Assembly: GCF_002834145.1 (NCBI RefSeq)
Contig: NZ_PHNT01000005.1
Coordinates: 113,121-177,120, forward strand
Length of the DNA stretch: 64,000 nucleotides
Direction of reading: 5' to 3'
From: Roseovarius salinarum
GTDB taxonomy: Bacteria > Pseudomonadota > Alphaproteobacteria > Rhodobacterales > Rhodobacteraceae
Shown here: one piece after another, positions 1-8,568 of the stretch
Position numbering within the stretch: the stretch's first letter is position 1
Layout: each line of letters starts with the position of its first letter
The notes under the pieces: generated by a model
The model's input: the letters and a program-made list of their open reading frames with translations, nothing else
What the model was told of the DNA's origin: nothing
Database searches by the model: none
Position numbers and translations under genes: made by a program

Positions 1-132
1 CGGATCCACGAGGGCGCGGCACCGGAACGGTCGATTCACGGCGAGGCCCGAGCCGACGAAGCGAAAAAGCTGATCGACGACGGCCTGCCCGTGGCCCCCC
101 TTCCGTTCACGCCGCGCCGCAAGTCCAACTGA
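1..132 (+). CDS. DUF1178 family protein, C-terminal fragment
   Basis: The window opens inside a plus-strand gene in frame 1 that runs 43 codons to a TGA. The visible peptide contains HEGAAPERSIHGEARADEA and later LPVAPLPFTPRRKSN, which match the typical end of DUF1178 proteins (an Ala/Pro-Glu-Arg-x-Ile-x-Gly-Glu-Ala stretch, then Gly-x-Pro-Val-x-Pro-Leu-Pro). DUF1178 proteins are small cytoplasmic proteins of unknown function, often with cysteine motifs at the N-terminus, which here lies outside the window. The gene ends 16 bp before the SDR gene, so the two may be co-transcribed. The family call is from memory of the family's C-terminus. Confidence 0.7.
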   Translation, partial: RIHEGAAPERSIHGEARADEAKKLIDDGLPVAPLPFTPRRKSN

Positions 133-148
133 CCGGAGGAGCCGTCCG

Positions 149-796
149 ATGCATGTCGTGATCACCGGAGCCAGCCGCGGCATAGGTCGGGAATTGAGCG
201 AACGCTACGCCGAGGCCGGTCACACGGTAACCGGCACATCCCGGGTTGGCGGGGGCGCGTTGGCGCCGCTTGACGTGACGGACCCGTCCAGCCACGCGGC
301 ACTGGCCAACCGGCTCGAAGAGCGACCGATCGACCTGCTGATCTGCAACGCCGGCATCTATCCCGACAAGGGCCAGCCGCTTGAAGGTGGGTTTCCCGCC
401 TCGATATGGGCAGAGACCTTCGCCACCAACGTGACCGGCGTTTTCCTGACCGTCCAGACCCTGCTGCCCAACCTGGAACGTGCGGGCGCCGCGAAAGTCG
501 CGATCCTGTCCAGCCGGCTTGGCAGCCAGGCGATGGCCGAGGGTGGCAGCTATGCCTACCGCGCCTCCAAGGCCGCGGCACTCAACCTCGGGCGCAACCT
601 CGCCGTGGACCTGGCGCCCCGCGGCATCTCCGTCGGTGTCTATCACCCCGGCTGGGTGCGCACCGACATGGGCGGCCCGTCGGGAGAGATCGGCGTGGAG
701 GAGTCCGCGGCGGGCCTGGTCGAGAGGTTCGCGGCGCTGGGCCCGGAAACCGCCGGTTGCTTCCAGTCCTGGGACGGCCGCGACCTGCCGTTCTGA
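149..796 (+). CDS. SDR family NAD(P)-dependent oxidoreductase
   Basis: A 215-residue short-chain dehydrogenase/reductase. The N-terminal Rossmann motif TGASRGIG is at residues 6-13, the structural CNAG motif is near residue 66, and the catalytic Tyr and Lys lie in YAYRASK near residues 134-140. It is somewhat short for a classical SDR (usually about 250), with an abbreviated C-terminal substrate region. This resembles the C-factor-like subgroup, so the substrate cannot be predicted. A GGAGGAGCC ribosome site lies just upstream of the ATG. It follows the DUF1178 gene closely and is separated from lysC by 133 bp. Confidence 0.85.
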   Translation: MHVVITGASRGIGRELSERYAEAGHTVTGTSRVGGGALAPLDVTDPSSHAALANRLEERPIDLLICNAGIYPDKGQPLEGGFPASIWAETFATNVTGVFLTVQTLLPNLERAGAAKVAILSSRLGSQAMAEGGSYAYRASKAAALNLGRNLAVDLAPRGISVGVYHPGWVRTDMGGPSGEIGVEESAAGLVERFAALGPETAGCFQSWDGRDLPF

Positions 797-929
797 TCTC
801 GTCCGGACGGCAGGTCACGCGGTTTCCCGACGTGGCGTCAACAAATCGCCGTTCGCGCGGGCCGCGCGTCTTGCCCTCGGGCGTCAGCGGGCGTAAACCC
901 CGCCCGATTCAACCGGCAGGGACACGGCC

Positions 930-2168
930 ATGCCCGTTCTCGTGATGAAATTCGGCGGCACTTCCGTCGCCACGCTGGACCGCATCCGCCGCGCCGCCAA
1001 ACGGGTCGGCGTCGAGGTGGCCAAGGGCTACGACGTGATCGTCATCGTCAGCGCCATGTCCGGAAAGACGAACGAGCTGGTCAACCTGGTCGAGGAAACC
1101 TCGCCGCTGTTCGACGCGCGCGAATACGATGCCGTCGTGAGTTCCGGCGAGAACGTGACCGCCGGGCTGATGGCGCTGACCCTGCAGGAAATGGACGTGC
1201 CCGCGCGCAGCTGGCAGGGCTGGCAGGTGCCGTTGCGCACCAGTTCCGCCCATTCCGCCGCCCGTATCGAGGATATTCCGCCGGACAACATCAACGCGAA
1301 GTTCGCGGAAGGCATGCGCGTGGCCGTCGTCGCCGGCTTCCAGGGGATAAGCCCCGAGGGCCGGATCACCACGCTGGGCCGCGGCGGGTCCGACACGACC
1401 GCGGTGGCCTTCGCCGCCGCCTTCGGCGCGGAACGCTGCGACATCTACACCGATGTGGACGGGATCTATACAACCGACCCGCGAATCGCCGACAAGGCCC
1501 GCAAGCTTGACCGCATCGCCTTCGAGGAGATGCTCGAGCTCGCCAGCCTCGGGGCGAAGGTTCTTCAGACCCGGTCCGTCGAACTGGCGATGCGTTACAA
1601 TGTGAAGCTGCGGGTTCTGTCGAGCTTCGAGGAACAGTCGGACGCGGCCGGCACGCTGGTCTGCAGCGAGGAGGAAATCATGGAATCGAACGTCGTGAAC
1701 GGGATCGCCTATTCCCGCGACGAGGCGAAGATGACGCTGGTATCGGTCGCCGACCGCCCCGGTATCGCCGCCGCCATCTTCGGGCCATTGTCGGACGCGG
1801 GCGTCAACGTGGACATGATCGTGCAGAACATCTCGGAAGAGGGGCGCACCGACATGACGTTTTCCTGCCCGACCAACCAAGTGGCGCGGGCCGAGAAGGC
1901 GCTGCAGGACGCGAAGGCGGCGGGCCAGATCAACTATCACGACCTCATCGCGGACACGGATGTGGCCAAGGTCTCGGCCGTGGGAATCGGCATGCGCAGC
2001 CAGTCAGGCGTGGCCTCGAAGATGTTCCGGACACTTTCCGACGAAGGAATAAACATCAAGGTGATCGCAACCTCCGAGATCAAGATTTCCGTTCTGATCG
2101 ACCGGAAATACATGGAACTCGCCGTCCAGTCCCTGCATGATGCCTTCGAACTGGAGGGCGCGGCCTGA
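930..2168 (+). CDS. lysC: aspartate kinase
   Basis: Aspartokinase phosphorylates L-aspartate with ATP, the first step towards lysine, diaminopimelate, methionine and threonine. The 412-residue protein has the amino-acid-kinase KFGGTS motif at residues 7-12, the TTLGRGGSDTTA substrate/nucleotide motif near residue 150, and two C-terminal ACT domains (from about residue 265; DRPGIAAAIF begins the first), as expected for the monofunctional, feedback-inhibited class. The length is normal and there is no homoserine dehydrogenase fusion. It lies 69 bp upstream of ptsP in the same direction, an arrangement common in Rhodobacteraceae. Confidence 0.97.
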   Translation: MPVLVMKFGGTSVATLDRIRRAAKRVGVEVAKGYDVIVIVSAMSGKTNELVNLVEETSPLFDAREYDAVVSSGENVTAGLMALTLQEMDVPARSWQGWQVPLRTSSAHSAARIEDIPPDNINAKFAEGMRVAVVAGFQGISPEGRITTLGRGGSDTTAVAFAAAFGAERCDIYTDVDGIYTTDPRIADKARKLDRIAFEEMLELASLGAKVLQTRSVELAMRYNVKLRVLSSFEEQSDAAGTLVCSEEEIMESNVVNGIAYSRDEAKMTLVSVADRPGIAAAIFGPLSDAGVNVDMIVQNISEEGRTDMTFSCPTNQVARAEKALQDAKAAGQINYHDLIADTDVAKVSAVGIGMRSQSGVASKMFRTLSDEGINIKVIATSEIKISVLIDRKYMELAVQSLHDAFELEGAA

Positions 2169-2237
2169 TCGCCGGCCCCCGCGGGCCGGCGTCCCGGCCA
2201 CGCGGTACACGCGAGCGGCGCGAAGAGCGAAAACAGC

Positions 2238-4481
2238 ATGAGCGCACAGCACGATACAGACAGCCGGCAGATGCTGGGCCGCCTGCGCGCGGTCATGGCC
2301 GAGGATGCCGCCGGACAGGCGCGGCTCGACCAGATCGTCCGGTTGATCGCCGACGAGATGCAGACCGAGGTCTGCTCGATCTACCTTTTCCGCGACGAGG
2401 ACACGCTGGAACTGTGCGCCACGCAGGGTCTGAACCCCGACGCGGTGCATGAGACGCGGATGAAGCTGGGAGAGGGTCTGGTCGGCCGGGTCGCCCGGAA
2501 CGGAAAGATCATCAACACCGACGACGCGCCCAGTGCCAAGGGCTTCCGCTACATGCCCGAGACGGGGGAGGAGGCATTCTCGACCTTCGCCGGCGTGCCG
2601 ATCCAGCGGCTCGGCGAGATGCTGGGCGTGCTCGTCGTCCAGTCGAAGGAGGCGCGGCTCTACTCCGAGGAGGAGGTCTACGCGCTCGAGGTCGTGGCCA
2701 TGGTGCTCGCCGAGATGACGGAACTCGGCGTGTTCGTCGGCGAAGGCGCGGCGATGTCCGCGCGCCACCAGCAGGCGGTGCTGTTCCGCGGCACCACCGG
2801 CCAGGAGGGCGCGGCGCAGGGCCACGTCTGGCTGCACGAACCGCGCGTCGTCGTCACGAACCCGATCGCCGAGGACCCGCAAAGCGAACTGGAGCGCCTG
2901 CGCACAGCCGTCGACGATCTGCGCGTCAGCGTGGACCGGATGCTGTCGAACGCCGCCACGGGCGACGCCGAACAGCTGGAAGTGCTCGAAGCCTACCGGA
3001 TGTTCGCGAACTCCAAGGGGTGGCTGCGGCGGATGGAGGAGGACATCGGCCGCGGCCTGTCCGCCGAAGCGGCCGTCGAGAAAGAGCAATCCACCGCGCG
3101 GGCGCGCATGGGCCAGGTCACCGACGCCTACCTGCGCGGGCGGCTGCACGACCTTGATGATCTGAGCAACCGGTTGCTCCGCATCCTGACCGGACAGGGG
3201 CAGGAAACCGGTGCCGAAATGCCGGCCGACCCGATCCTGGTGGCACGCAACATCGGCCCCGGGGAACTGCTGGACTATGGCCGCCGGCTCAAGGGCATCG
3301 TGCTGGAGGAGGGGGCCGTGGGCAGCCACGCCGCCATCGTTGCCCGCGCGCTCGCCATCCCTCTGGTCATCCATGCCGAGCGCATCACCACCGAGGCACT
3401 CAACGGCGACCACATCCTCGTGGACGGCGACAACGCTGTCGTGCACCTGCGGCCCGACGACACGGTCGTCACCGCCTTCCGTGACAAGATGGCGATGCAG
3501 GCACAGGCGCAGGAGCGCTATGCCTCGATACGTGACAAGCCGGCCGAGACTTTGTGCGGCCGTCGGATCGCGCTGCAGATGAACGCGGGGCTGATGGCCG
3601 ATCTGCCCAGTCTGGAAAGCTCCGGCGCCGATGCGGTGGGCCTGTTCCGCACCGAGTTGCAGTTCCTGGTGCGCAACCACATGCCCAAGCGCGCCGAGTT
3701 GTCGGAACTTTACGCGCGGGTGATGGACGCCGCCAAGGGCAAGCGCGTGGTCTTCCGCACCCTCGACATCGGCTCGGACAAGGTGCTGCCCTACATGAAG
3801 CCCACGGACGAGCCCAACCCGGCGCTGGGCTGGCGCGCGGTGCGCGTGGGCCTCGACAAGCCCGGCGTCATGCGCATGCAGCTGCAGGCACTGATCCGCG
3901 CCGCGGCGGGCCGGCCGTTGACCGTGATGTTCCCGTTCGTTGCCCAGCGCGAGGAGTACGCGGCCGCCTGCGCGGAAATGGACAAGGCCATCGCGCGCGA
4001 GCGGATCCTGGGCCATCCCCTGCCCGGGACGGTCGAGCTGGGCGCGATGCTGGAAACACCCAGCCTCGCCTTCGCGCCCGACAAGTTCTTCGAGGAGGTC
4101 GGATTCCTGTCCATCGGCGGCAACGATCTCAAGCAGTTCTTCTTCGCCGCCGACCGCGAGAACGAGCTCGTGCGCCGGCGTTACGACACGCTCAACGTCA
4201 GTTTCCTGACCTTTCTGGAACGCATCGTGAATCGCTGCGAAAAGACCGGCACGCCGCTCAGCTTCTGTGGCGAGGATGCCGGTCGGCCGGTCGAGGCGGC
4301 CTGCCTCGCGGCGATCGGGCTGAGCACGCTGTCGATGCGCCCGGCCTCGATCGGGCCGGTGAAGTCGATCCTTCGGCGCATCAACCTCGACGAGTTGCGG
4401 GGCATCATCACCGACGCCCGCGACCGCGGCGATCAGTCTGTCCGCCCCGCCGTGATGGACTACCTGCGCGGCAAGCTCTGA
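2238..4481 (+). CDS. ptsP: phosphoenolpyruvate-protein phosphotransferase, nitrogen PTS enzyme I (EI-Ntr) with GAF domain
   Basis: A 747-residue EI-Ntr that takes phosphate from PEP and passes it to the NPr/EIIA-Ntr regulatory chain rather than to sugar transport. A GAF domain occupies roughly residues 20-165. The phosphohistidine motif GSHAAIVAR has His at residue 364. The PEP-binding TIM barrel follows, with FRTELQFL, LDIGSDK and GGNDLKQF, and the catalytic Cys (SFCGEDAG) is residue 677. The GAF domain and the lack of sugar-PTS genes nearby favour ptsP over ptsI. An EcsC gene faces it convergently across 110 bp that contain an intergenic repeat. Confidence 0.95.
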   Translation: MSAQHDTDSRQMLGRLRAVMAEDAAGQARLDQIVRLIADEMQTEVCSIYLFRDEDTLELCATQGLNPDAVHETRMKLGEGLVGRVARNGKIINTDDAPSAKGFRYMPETGEEAFSTFAGVPIQRLGEMLGVLVVQSKEARLYSEEEVYALEVVAMVLAEMTELGVFVGEGAAMSARHQQAVLFRGTTGQEGAAQGHVWLHEPRVVVTNPIAEDPQSELERLRTAVDDLRVSVDRMLSNAATGDAEQLEVLEAYRMFANSKGWLRRMEEDIGRGLSAEAAVEKEQSTARARMGQVTDAYLRGRLHDLDDLSNRLLRILTGQGQETGAEMPADPILVARNIGPGELLDYGRRLKGIVLEEGAVGSHAAIVARALAIPLVIHAERITTEALNGDHILVDGDNAVVHLRPDDTVVTAFRDKMAMQAQAQERYASIRDKPAETLCGRRIALQMNAGLMADLPSLESSGADAVGLFRTELQFLVRNHMPKRAELSELYARVMDAAKGKRVVFRTLDIGSDKVLPYMKPTDEPNPALGWRAVRVGLDKPGVMRMQLQALIRAAAGRPLTVMFPFVAQREEYAAACAEMDKAIARERILGHPLPGTVELGAMLETPSLAFAPDKFFEEVGFLSIGGNDLKQFFFAADRENELVRRRYDTLNVSFLTFLERIVNRCEKTGTPLSFCGEDAGRPVEAACLAAIGLSTLSMRPASIGPVKSILRRINLDELRGIITDARDRGDQSVRPAVMDYLRGKL

Positions 4482-4520
4482 CCCGGCGGTGCGCCTTCGG
4501 CGCGCTCGTTTCGCGGACGC

Positions 4521-4581
4521 AGGGGGCGCTGCCCCCTCGGCCTTCGGCCTTCACCCCCGGAGTATTTGGCCCAAGGTGAAG
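4521..4581. repeat. Rhodobacteraceae-type intergenic repeat, copy 1
   Basis: A G-rich hairpin (7-bp arms AGGGGGC/GCCCCCT around GCT, 4521-4537), a short CGGCCTTCGGCC segment and then CCCCCGGAGTATTTGGCC followed by CAAGGTGAAG (4554-4581). The same order, inverted, occurs at 11663-11725, and a degenerate copy lies at 60871-60893. This copy lies between the convergent ends of ptsP and the EcsC gene, so the hairpin could also help terminate transcription. Confidence 0.75.
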
Positions 4582-4591
4582 ATGGCCGCGC

Positions 4592-5341
4592 TCAGCGCAG
4601 CCGCCTGCGGAATGTCTCGACCAGCTGTGCGTGGTCGCGGTCGGCGTCGATTGCGAGGCGGCGCAGGCCGAAATGCACCTGCCCCATCTCGCCGTAGTAG
4701 CGGGTGTAGACGTAATTCGTGGCCGCCCCGGCCGCCGCGCCGAGCACCGGCACGGTCTGCGCCGCGAGCTTCTGTCCCAGTACCGTCGCCAACCGGGGTG
4801 CGACCCGCGCGATCAGGGCCTGCACGGTCGGCCCGGTGACCGTCATGCGCGCGGCGAGAAACCCGAGGTCGGCGCCGTCGTCATCTGTGAGCGGCCCGGC
4901 GGCCGAGAACACCTGCACGCAGTCGTGGCGCACCGCCGCCTCGTCCGGGTCGAAACCGCAATCGACCGCCGCGTCCTGGATCGTGCGCAGCAGCAGGGTC
5001 GTCGTGACCGGCAATTCGGCCATCGCCGTGGGCAGACCGCCGAAGCCACCTGCCGCGCCCATCGCGGTGCCCACCGCCCGGCTCATCCAGCCGGGCGCCT
5101 CGCCCGTCACCCCGCGCGACCGGTGCGCGGTGTCGATCGCGGCCCTCAGCGCCCGCTCGCTCGCGTCGTCCAACCGCGCGCGTACCTGAGGCGGCAGGCG
5201 CCCCAGCAGATCCTCGGCCTGCCCGCCCAGCAGATTTAGGATCTCGACCCCGATGTGGCCCGCGCGCGCATGACGCCGCGCGAGTTCGGCCAGCCGTGCC
5301 TCGACGGCGTCGTCGTCCAGGGGTGCGCCCAGCAATTCCAT
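4592..5341 (-). CDS. EcsC family protein
   Basis: A 249-residue protein resembling the EcsC family (named after the third gene of the Bacillus ecs ABC-transporter operon; molecular function unclear). Visible hallmarks are an N-terminal helical region, a Gly/Ala-rich segment near residues 88-105 (MGAAGGFGG), the LPVTTTLLLRTIQDAA helix, and a C-terminal Ala/Gly-rich stretch (VPVLGAAAGAATNYVYTRYY) that can associate with membranes. The ATG at 5341 is used. No ABC-transporter genes lie beside it, so there is no partner to suggest a role. It is divergent from nothing and converges on ptsP. Confidence 0.75.
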   Translation of the reverse strand: MELLGAPLDDDAVEARLAELARRHARAGHIGVEILNLLGGQAEDLLGRLPPQVRARLDDASERALRAAIDTAHRSRGVTGEAPGWMSRAVGTAMGAAGGFGGLPTAMAELPVTTTLLLRTIQDAAVDCGFDPDEAAVRHDCVQVFSAAGPLTDDDGADLGFLAARMTVTGPTVQALIARVAPRLATVLGQKLAAQTVPVLGAAAGAATNYVYTRYYGEMGQVHFGLRRLAIDADRDHAQLVETFRRRLR

Positions 5342-5400
5342 TCATGACCTCCGCGCGGTGCGTTGACCCGTGTCAAGGATCTGCACGGCGCGCGCCGCTT

Positions 5401-5886
5401 TCAAGCCGCCTTTTCGACGCGGCCGCGGACGCCGGTCCAGGCGCCGGGCCTGAGCGCCCTTCCGAGCACCCGTGCGGGGTTGGTGGGCGGCGGCATCTCC
5501 ACCCCCTCCAGCCGGTCGAAGCCGAAGCGGCCGTAGTAGGGCAGATCGCCCACCAGCAGCACGCGGCTCCAGCCCAGGCGGGCGGCGCGGCGCAGGCTTT
5601 CGCGGATCAGCATGGCGCCCAAACCCTCGCCCTGCCGCGTCGGGTGCACGGCCACAGGCCCCAGCAGCAGCGCCCGGTACTCGCCCACGCGCACGGGCCA
5701 GTAGCGGATCGCGCCGGCCAGGATACCCTCCGCGTCGCGCGCCACGAGGCTCAGCCCCCGAGCGGGCGCAACCCCGTCGCGCAGGCGATAGGACGACAGG
5801 GCCTCGCGCCCCGGCGCGAAACACAGGTCGTAGAGCGCCTCGACCTCCCACCAGTCGTCATCGGTCTCCGGGACAAGATTGAACAC
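5401..5886 (-). CDS. GNAT family N-acetyltransferase
   Basis: A 161-residue acetyltransferase of the GNAT fold. Acetyl-CoA binding is indicated by the motif-A-like LGPVAVHPTRQGEGLGAMLI near residues 75-94 (an R/Q-x-x-G-x-G/A core). The region LVGDLPYYGRFGFDR, with a Tyr-Gly-Arg-Phe-Gly-Phe signature, is typical of the predicted N-acetyltransferases grouped with YhbS. The start is a GTG at 5886 with an AAGGA-like site upstream. It is divergent from the flavin reductase gene. The acceptor substrate cannot be told from sequence. Confidence 0.85.
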   Translation of the reverse strand: MFNLVPETDDDWWEVEALYDLCFAPGREALSSYRLRDGVAPARGLSLVARDAEGILAGAIRYWPVRVGEYRALLLGPVAVHPTRQGEGLGAMLIRESLRRAARLGWSRVLLVGDLPYYGRFGFDRLEGVEMPPPTNPARVLGRALRPGAWTGVRGRVEKAA

Positions 5887-5981
5887 CGGCCGCGCATCCT
5901 TAAACCTCCGGGTGGATTCGCGCGTAGCACGGCGCTATGTCGGGCACAAACCGCAAAGCTTCCCGGACAATTCGAGGGCAG

Positions 5982-6566
5982 ATGTTCTACGTACCCAAGG
6001 ACGGCCACGGGCTGCCGCACAACCCGTTCAACGCCATCGTCACCCCGCGCCCCATCGGCTGGATCTCGTCGCGCGGCAATGACGGCGTCAACAACCTTGC
6101 GCCCTATTCATTCTTCAACGGGGTCGCCTATGTGCCGCCGCAAGTCATGTTCGCCTCGACCGGGCGCAAGGACAGCCTGCACAATATTCGCGAGACGGCT
6201 GTGTTCTGCGTCAACGTCGTGGCCAATGCCATGCGCGACGCGATGAACGCGACCTCGAAGACGCTGCCGATTGACGTGGACGAGTTCGACCACGCCGGGG
6301 TGGAGCGCGAGGAATGCGCAACCATTGCCTGCGCGCGGGTGGCCGGTGCGCCGGCCGCGCTGGAGTGCCGCACGACCCACATCCACGAACTGAAGGGAGA
6401 CGACAATTTCGTTGTTTTCGGGGAGGTTACGGGCGTTCATTTGCGTGACGACTGCATTGTCGAGGGCCGCTTCGACGTGACCCGCTTCAACCCCTTGGCA
6501 CGGCTGGGTTATCGCGATTACACCACCGTTCGCGACGTCTTCACGCTGTCACGGCCCGACGACTGA
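5982..6566 (+). CDS. flavin reductase family protein (FMN-binding split barrel)
   Basis: A flavin reductase-like FMN-binding protein of 194 residues. The sequence PFNAIVTPRPIGWISS near residues 13-28 is the characteristic N-terminal motif. It is followed by LAPYSFFNGVAYVPPQVMFAS and FCVNVV, as in the flavoproteins grouped with DIM6/NTAB. These reduce FMN with NAD(P)H or serve as the reductase half of two-component monooxygenases. No oxygenase lies beside it. An ATG at 5937 would add 15 residues. The ATG at 5982 was chosen because GAGGGCAG sits 5-6 bp before it and the conserved region starts at once. Confidence 0.85.
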   Translation: MFYVPKDGHGLPHNPFNAIVTPRPIGWISSRGNDGVNNLAPYSFFNGVAYVPPQVMFASTGRKDSLHNIRETAVFCVNVVANAMRDAMNATSKTLPIDVDEFDHAGVEREECATIACARVAGAPAALECRTTHIHELKGDDNFVVFGEVTGVHLRDDCIVEGRFDVTRFNPLARLGYRDYTTVRDVFTLSRPDD

Positions 6567-6777
6567 CCGGGTTTCGGATTCGAGTCGGTACGATGCGGGA
6601 TGTCCACGAATGGGCCTGTTTTCATTTCACAAACCGGATCGGGCCGGTTGGCACGCCGCCCCGGGGCGCCCAAAACAGCAAGGCGATGGCCCTGACGACC
6701 ATGACCCGTTCCCAAACGCGACCTGACGCCGTATCACTCGGGGCAAGACGGCGACGGCCAGCACGAAAGGGAACAGC

Positions 6778-7650
6778 ATGACGGACACCATGATCGGCGT
6801 GATCGGCGGATCGGGCATCTATGACATGGAAGGGCTCGAAGATGCCGAATGGCGCGCGGTGGAGACGCCGTGGGGGCCGCCCTCGGACGAATTGCTGACG
6901 GGCCGGTTGGATGGCGTGCCCATGGCTTTCCTGCCGCGGCATGGCCGCGGGCATGTTCATTCCCCCTCGGACGTGCCCTACCGCGCCAACATCGACGCGC
7001 TCAAGCGGCTTGGGGTGACCGACGTGGTCAGCGTGTCGGCCTGCGGGTCGTTCCGCGAGGGGATGGCCCCCGGGGATTTCGTGGTCGTCGACCAGTTCAT
7101 CGACCGTACCCGGCATCGCGCCGGCAGCTTCTTCGGCGCGGGCTGCGTTGGCCATGTCAGCATGGCCCACCCGGCCTGTTCGCGGCTCGGAGAGGCTTGC
7201 GCGGCGGCCGCCGCGGCGGGCGGCGTCACGGTGCACCGCGGCGGCACCTACCTCGCGATGGAAGGGCCGCAGTTCTCGACCCTCGCGGAGTCGAAGCTCT
7301 ACCGCGAGCAATGGGGCTGCGACGTGATCGGCATGACGGCCATGCCCGAGGCCAAGCTCGCCCGCGAGGCCGAGCTTTGCTACGCCACCGTGGCCATGAT
7401 CACCGACTACGACAGCTGGCACGCGCACCATGGCGAAGTGGACGTCACGCAGATCATCGCCACGCTGCTGGGCAACGCGGAAAAGGGCCGCGACACCGTG
7501 CGCGGCCTGCCCGCCCGGCTGGGCGCCGACCGTGCCCCCTGCGCGCAGGGGTGCGACCGCGCGCTCGACCACGCGATCCTGACGGCGCCGGAAAAACGTG
7601 ACCCCGCGCTGGTGGCCAAGCTCGACGCGATCGCCGGCCGGGTGCTTTGA
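6778..7650 (+). CDS. mtnP: S-methyl-5'-thioadenosine phosphorylase
   Basis: Cleaves methylthioadenosine, the by-product of polyamine synthesis, with phosphate to give adenine and 5-methylthioribose-1-phosphate. The 290-residue protein shows the phosphate-binding GGSGIYDM motif at residues 9-16, LPRHGRGH near residue 52, and the family signature MEGPQFSTLAESKLYR near residue 160. The length fits trimeric PNP/MTAP family-2 enzymes. The adenine it releases is the substrate of Apt, encoded about 1 kb downstream, so the two genes form a salvage pair. The 210 bp before it hold no convincing gene. Confidence 0.93.
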   Translation: MTDTMIGVIGGSGIYDMEGLEDAEWRAVETPWGPPSDELLTGRLDGVPMAFLPRHGRGHVHSPSDVPYRANIDALKRLGVTDVVSVSACGSFREGMAPGDFVVVDQFIDRTRHRAGSFFGAGCVGHVSMAHPACSRLGEACAAAAAAGGVTVHRGGTYLAMEGPQFSTLAESKLYREQWGCDVIGMTAMPEAKLAREAELCYATVAMITDYDSWHAHHGEVDVTQIIATLLGNAEKGRDTVRGLPARLGADRAPCAQGCDRALDHAILTAPEKRDPALVAKLDAIAGRVL

Positions 7651-7750
7651 GCGGGTCGGGCGCCATCCTGCACCTCACGAGCGACCACGGTTGCGCGAGC
7701 GATGCGCGCCATGCTGGACAACGCTGGCGCGGCGATGCTGGTGTGACGGC

Positions 7751-8140
7751 ATGGTCCACTGGCTGGAAAGACTGTCCGAGGAATCCTTCCGCACCCAACT
7801 TGGCCAGCGCGTCGAGGCACTGACCGACGAGGCGTTCAACGTGCTGCGCTGGACGGTTCTGGTGGGGTTCGCCCGCTATGTCGCGCAACAGGCGTCCTCG
7901 ATTTGGTTCGAGGTGATCTACTGGGTGCTGGCCGGTCTGCTGTTCGGCTACCTCGCGTCGCGCTTCCTGCTGCGCCCGGAAGTGCCGATCTTTGCCCACC
8001 GCGATGCACGGTGGAAACGCATCACACAGACGCTGGTGAACTACGCGCTGTGCATGGCAGCCTTCATGGCGGTGATCTGGGCGCTGGACCGGCTGGTCGA
8101 GGCCATCGCACAGTATCGTTTCGGCGCGACACCGAACTGA
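7751..8140 (+). CDS. small inner-membrane protein of unknown function
   Basis: A 129-residue protein starting MVHWLERLSEESFRTQLG, not recognised as a named family. There are probably two transmembrane helices: about residues 49-70 (WFEVIYWVLAGLLFGYLASRF) and about 96-118 (LVNYALCMAAFMAVIWALDRLV), with a preceding hydrophobic stretch near 35-48. It lies 100 bp after mtnP on the same strand, and its end is 13 bp from the convergent RHH gene. The ATG at 7751 is preferred; an upstream in-frame start at 7598 would run through the end of mtnP. Confidence 0.65.
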   Translation: MVHWLERLSEESFRTQLGQRVEALTDEAFNVLRWTVLVGFARYVAQQASSIWFEVIYWVLAGLLFGYLASRFLLRPEVPIFAHRDARWKRITQTLVNYALCMAAFMAVIWALDRLVEAIAQYRFGATPN

Positions 8141-8153
8141 CGGGCATCGCCGC

Positions 8154-8339
8154 TCATTCGCGGCCGTGCCTGCGCACGAAGTCCCGGATGAAAGCACGGA
8201 TCTCGCGCGCGGCCGAGGTGTCCATCTGCTTGCACAACGCGATGAAATCGTCGCGTTCAGACTTGTCGAGGCGCAGGATCAACTGGCTGTTCTTCTTGCC
8301 GGATTTCTTCTTGTCCGCCTTGTCGTCCTTCGTGCTCAC
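8154..8339 (-). CDS. ribbon-helix-helix (CopG/Arc-like) small DNA-binding protein
   Basis: A 61-residue protein with a Lys/Asp-rich flexible N-terminus (residues 1-17), a short beta strand SQLILRLD (18-25) and two helices (SERDDFIALCKQMDTSAA and REIRAFIRDFVRRHG). This is the layout of ribbon-helix-helix dimers that insert the paired strand into the DNA major groove. The start is GTG at 8339 with GGGGAAG upstream. It is divergent from a 38-codon ORF, and the space between holds three palindromic octamers phased at 11 bp, so autoregulation is likely. No toxin gene is seen next to it, so a toxin-antitoxin role is not supported. Confidence 0.75.
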   Translation of the reverse strand: MSTKDDKADKKKSGKKNSQLILRLDKSERDDFIALCKQMDTSAAREIRAFIRDFVRRHGRE

Positions 8340-8369
8340 GAGACTTCCCCGCCGGACCTTGAAAAGACC

Positions 8370-8399
8370 GCATATGCGATGTATATACGTTGCATATAC
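8370..8399. promoter_or_regulatory. three phased palindromic octamers, probable RHH operator array
   Basis: GCATATGC (8370-8377), GTATATAC (8381-8388) and GCATATAC (8392-8399) have centres exactly 11 bp apart, one DNA turn; the first two are perfect palindromes. RHH repressors commonly bind such half-site arrays co-operatively. Possible promoter elements overlap the array. Rightward: TTGCAT (8390-8395) with an AATAAC-like -10 at 8413. Leftward: TGACAA with a TATATA -10 inside the middle octamer. The region is AT-rich against its surroundings. The promoter assignments are weak; the spacing is directly visible. Confidence 0.6.
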
Positions 8400-8447
8400 C
8401 TTCTCTTGTCACAATAACGAAAAAGCACCGAAAAGGGAAAGCCGGAA

Positions 8448-8564
8448 ATGACACTCTACACTGCACAACGATTCCTCATGCGCGACCGGATGGACTGGAC
8501 CAAGCCGCACCTGCGCTGGATTCCCAACCGCTTCTACCGCTTTTTCTCACAGGCCAAGCACTGA
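8448..8564 (+). CDS. 38-residue basic micro-protein
   Basis: A short ORF starting [17 protein letters not shown] and ending [11 protein letters not shown]. It is rich in Arg, Trp and Phe, has no transmembrane segment, and matches no family I recognise. Support for its being real: an AAAGGGAAAGCCGGAA purine-rich leader before the ATG, an AT-rich promoter-like region upstream shared with the divergent RHH gene, and a GC hairpin 4 bp after the stop. It ends 100 bp before apt. Translation has not been shown; it could instead be a leader peptide. Confidence 0.5.
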   Translation: MTLYTAQRFLMRDRMDWTKPHLRWIPNRFYRFFSQAKH

Positions 8565-8568
8565 GGAA

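Noticed and set aside
2004..4016. A 670-codon minus-strand open frame opposite ptsP.
   Set aside because: It is antisense to a clear ptsP gene, with no domain and a shadow-frame composition.
6567..6777. Short frames on both strands before mtnP, including a hydrophobic one starting MLFPFVLAVAVLP on the minus strand.
   Set aside because: The minus-strand frame needs a frameshift to continue, and neither strand shows a ribosome site or a known family. I see no gene here.
8154..8564. A toxin-antitoxin pair (RHH antitoxin plus 38-residue toxin).
   Set aside because: The genes are divergent rather than in one operon, and the small peptide matches no known toxin type.
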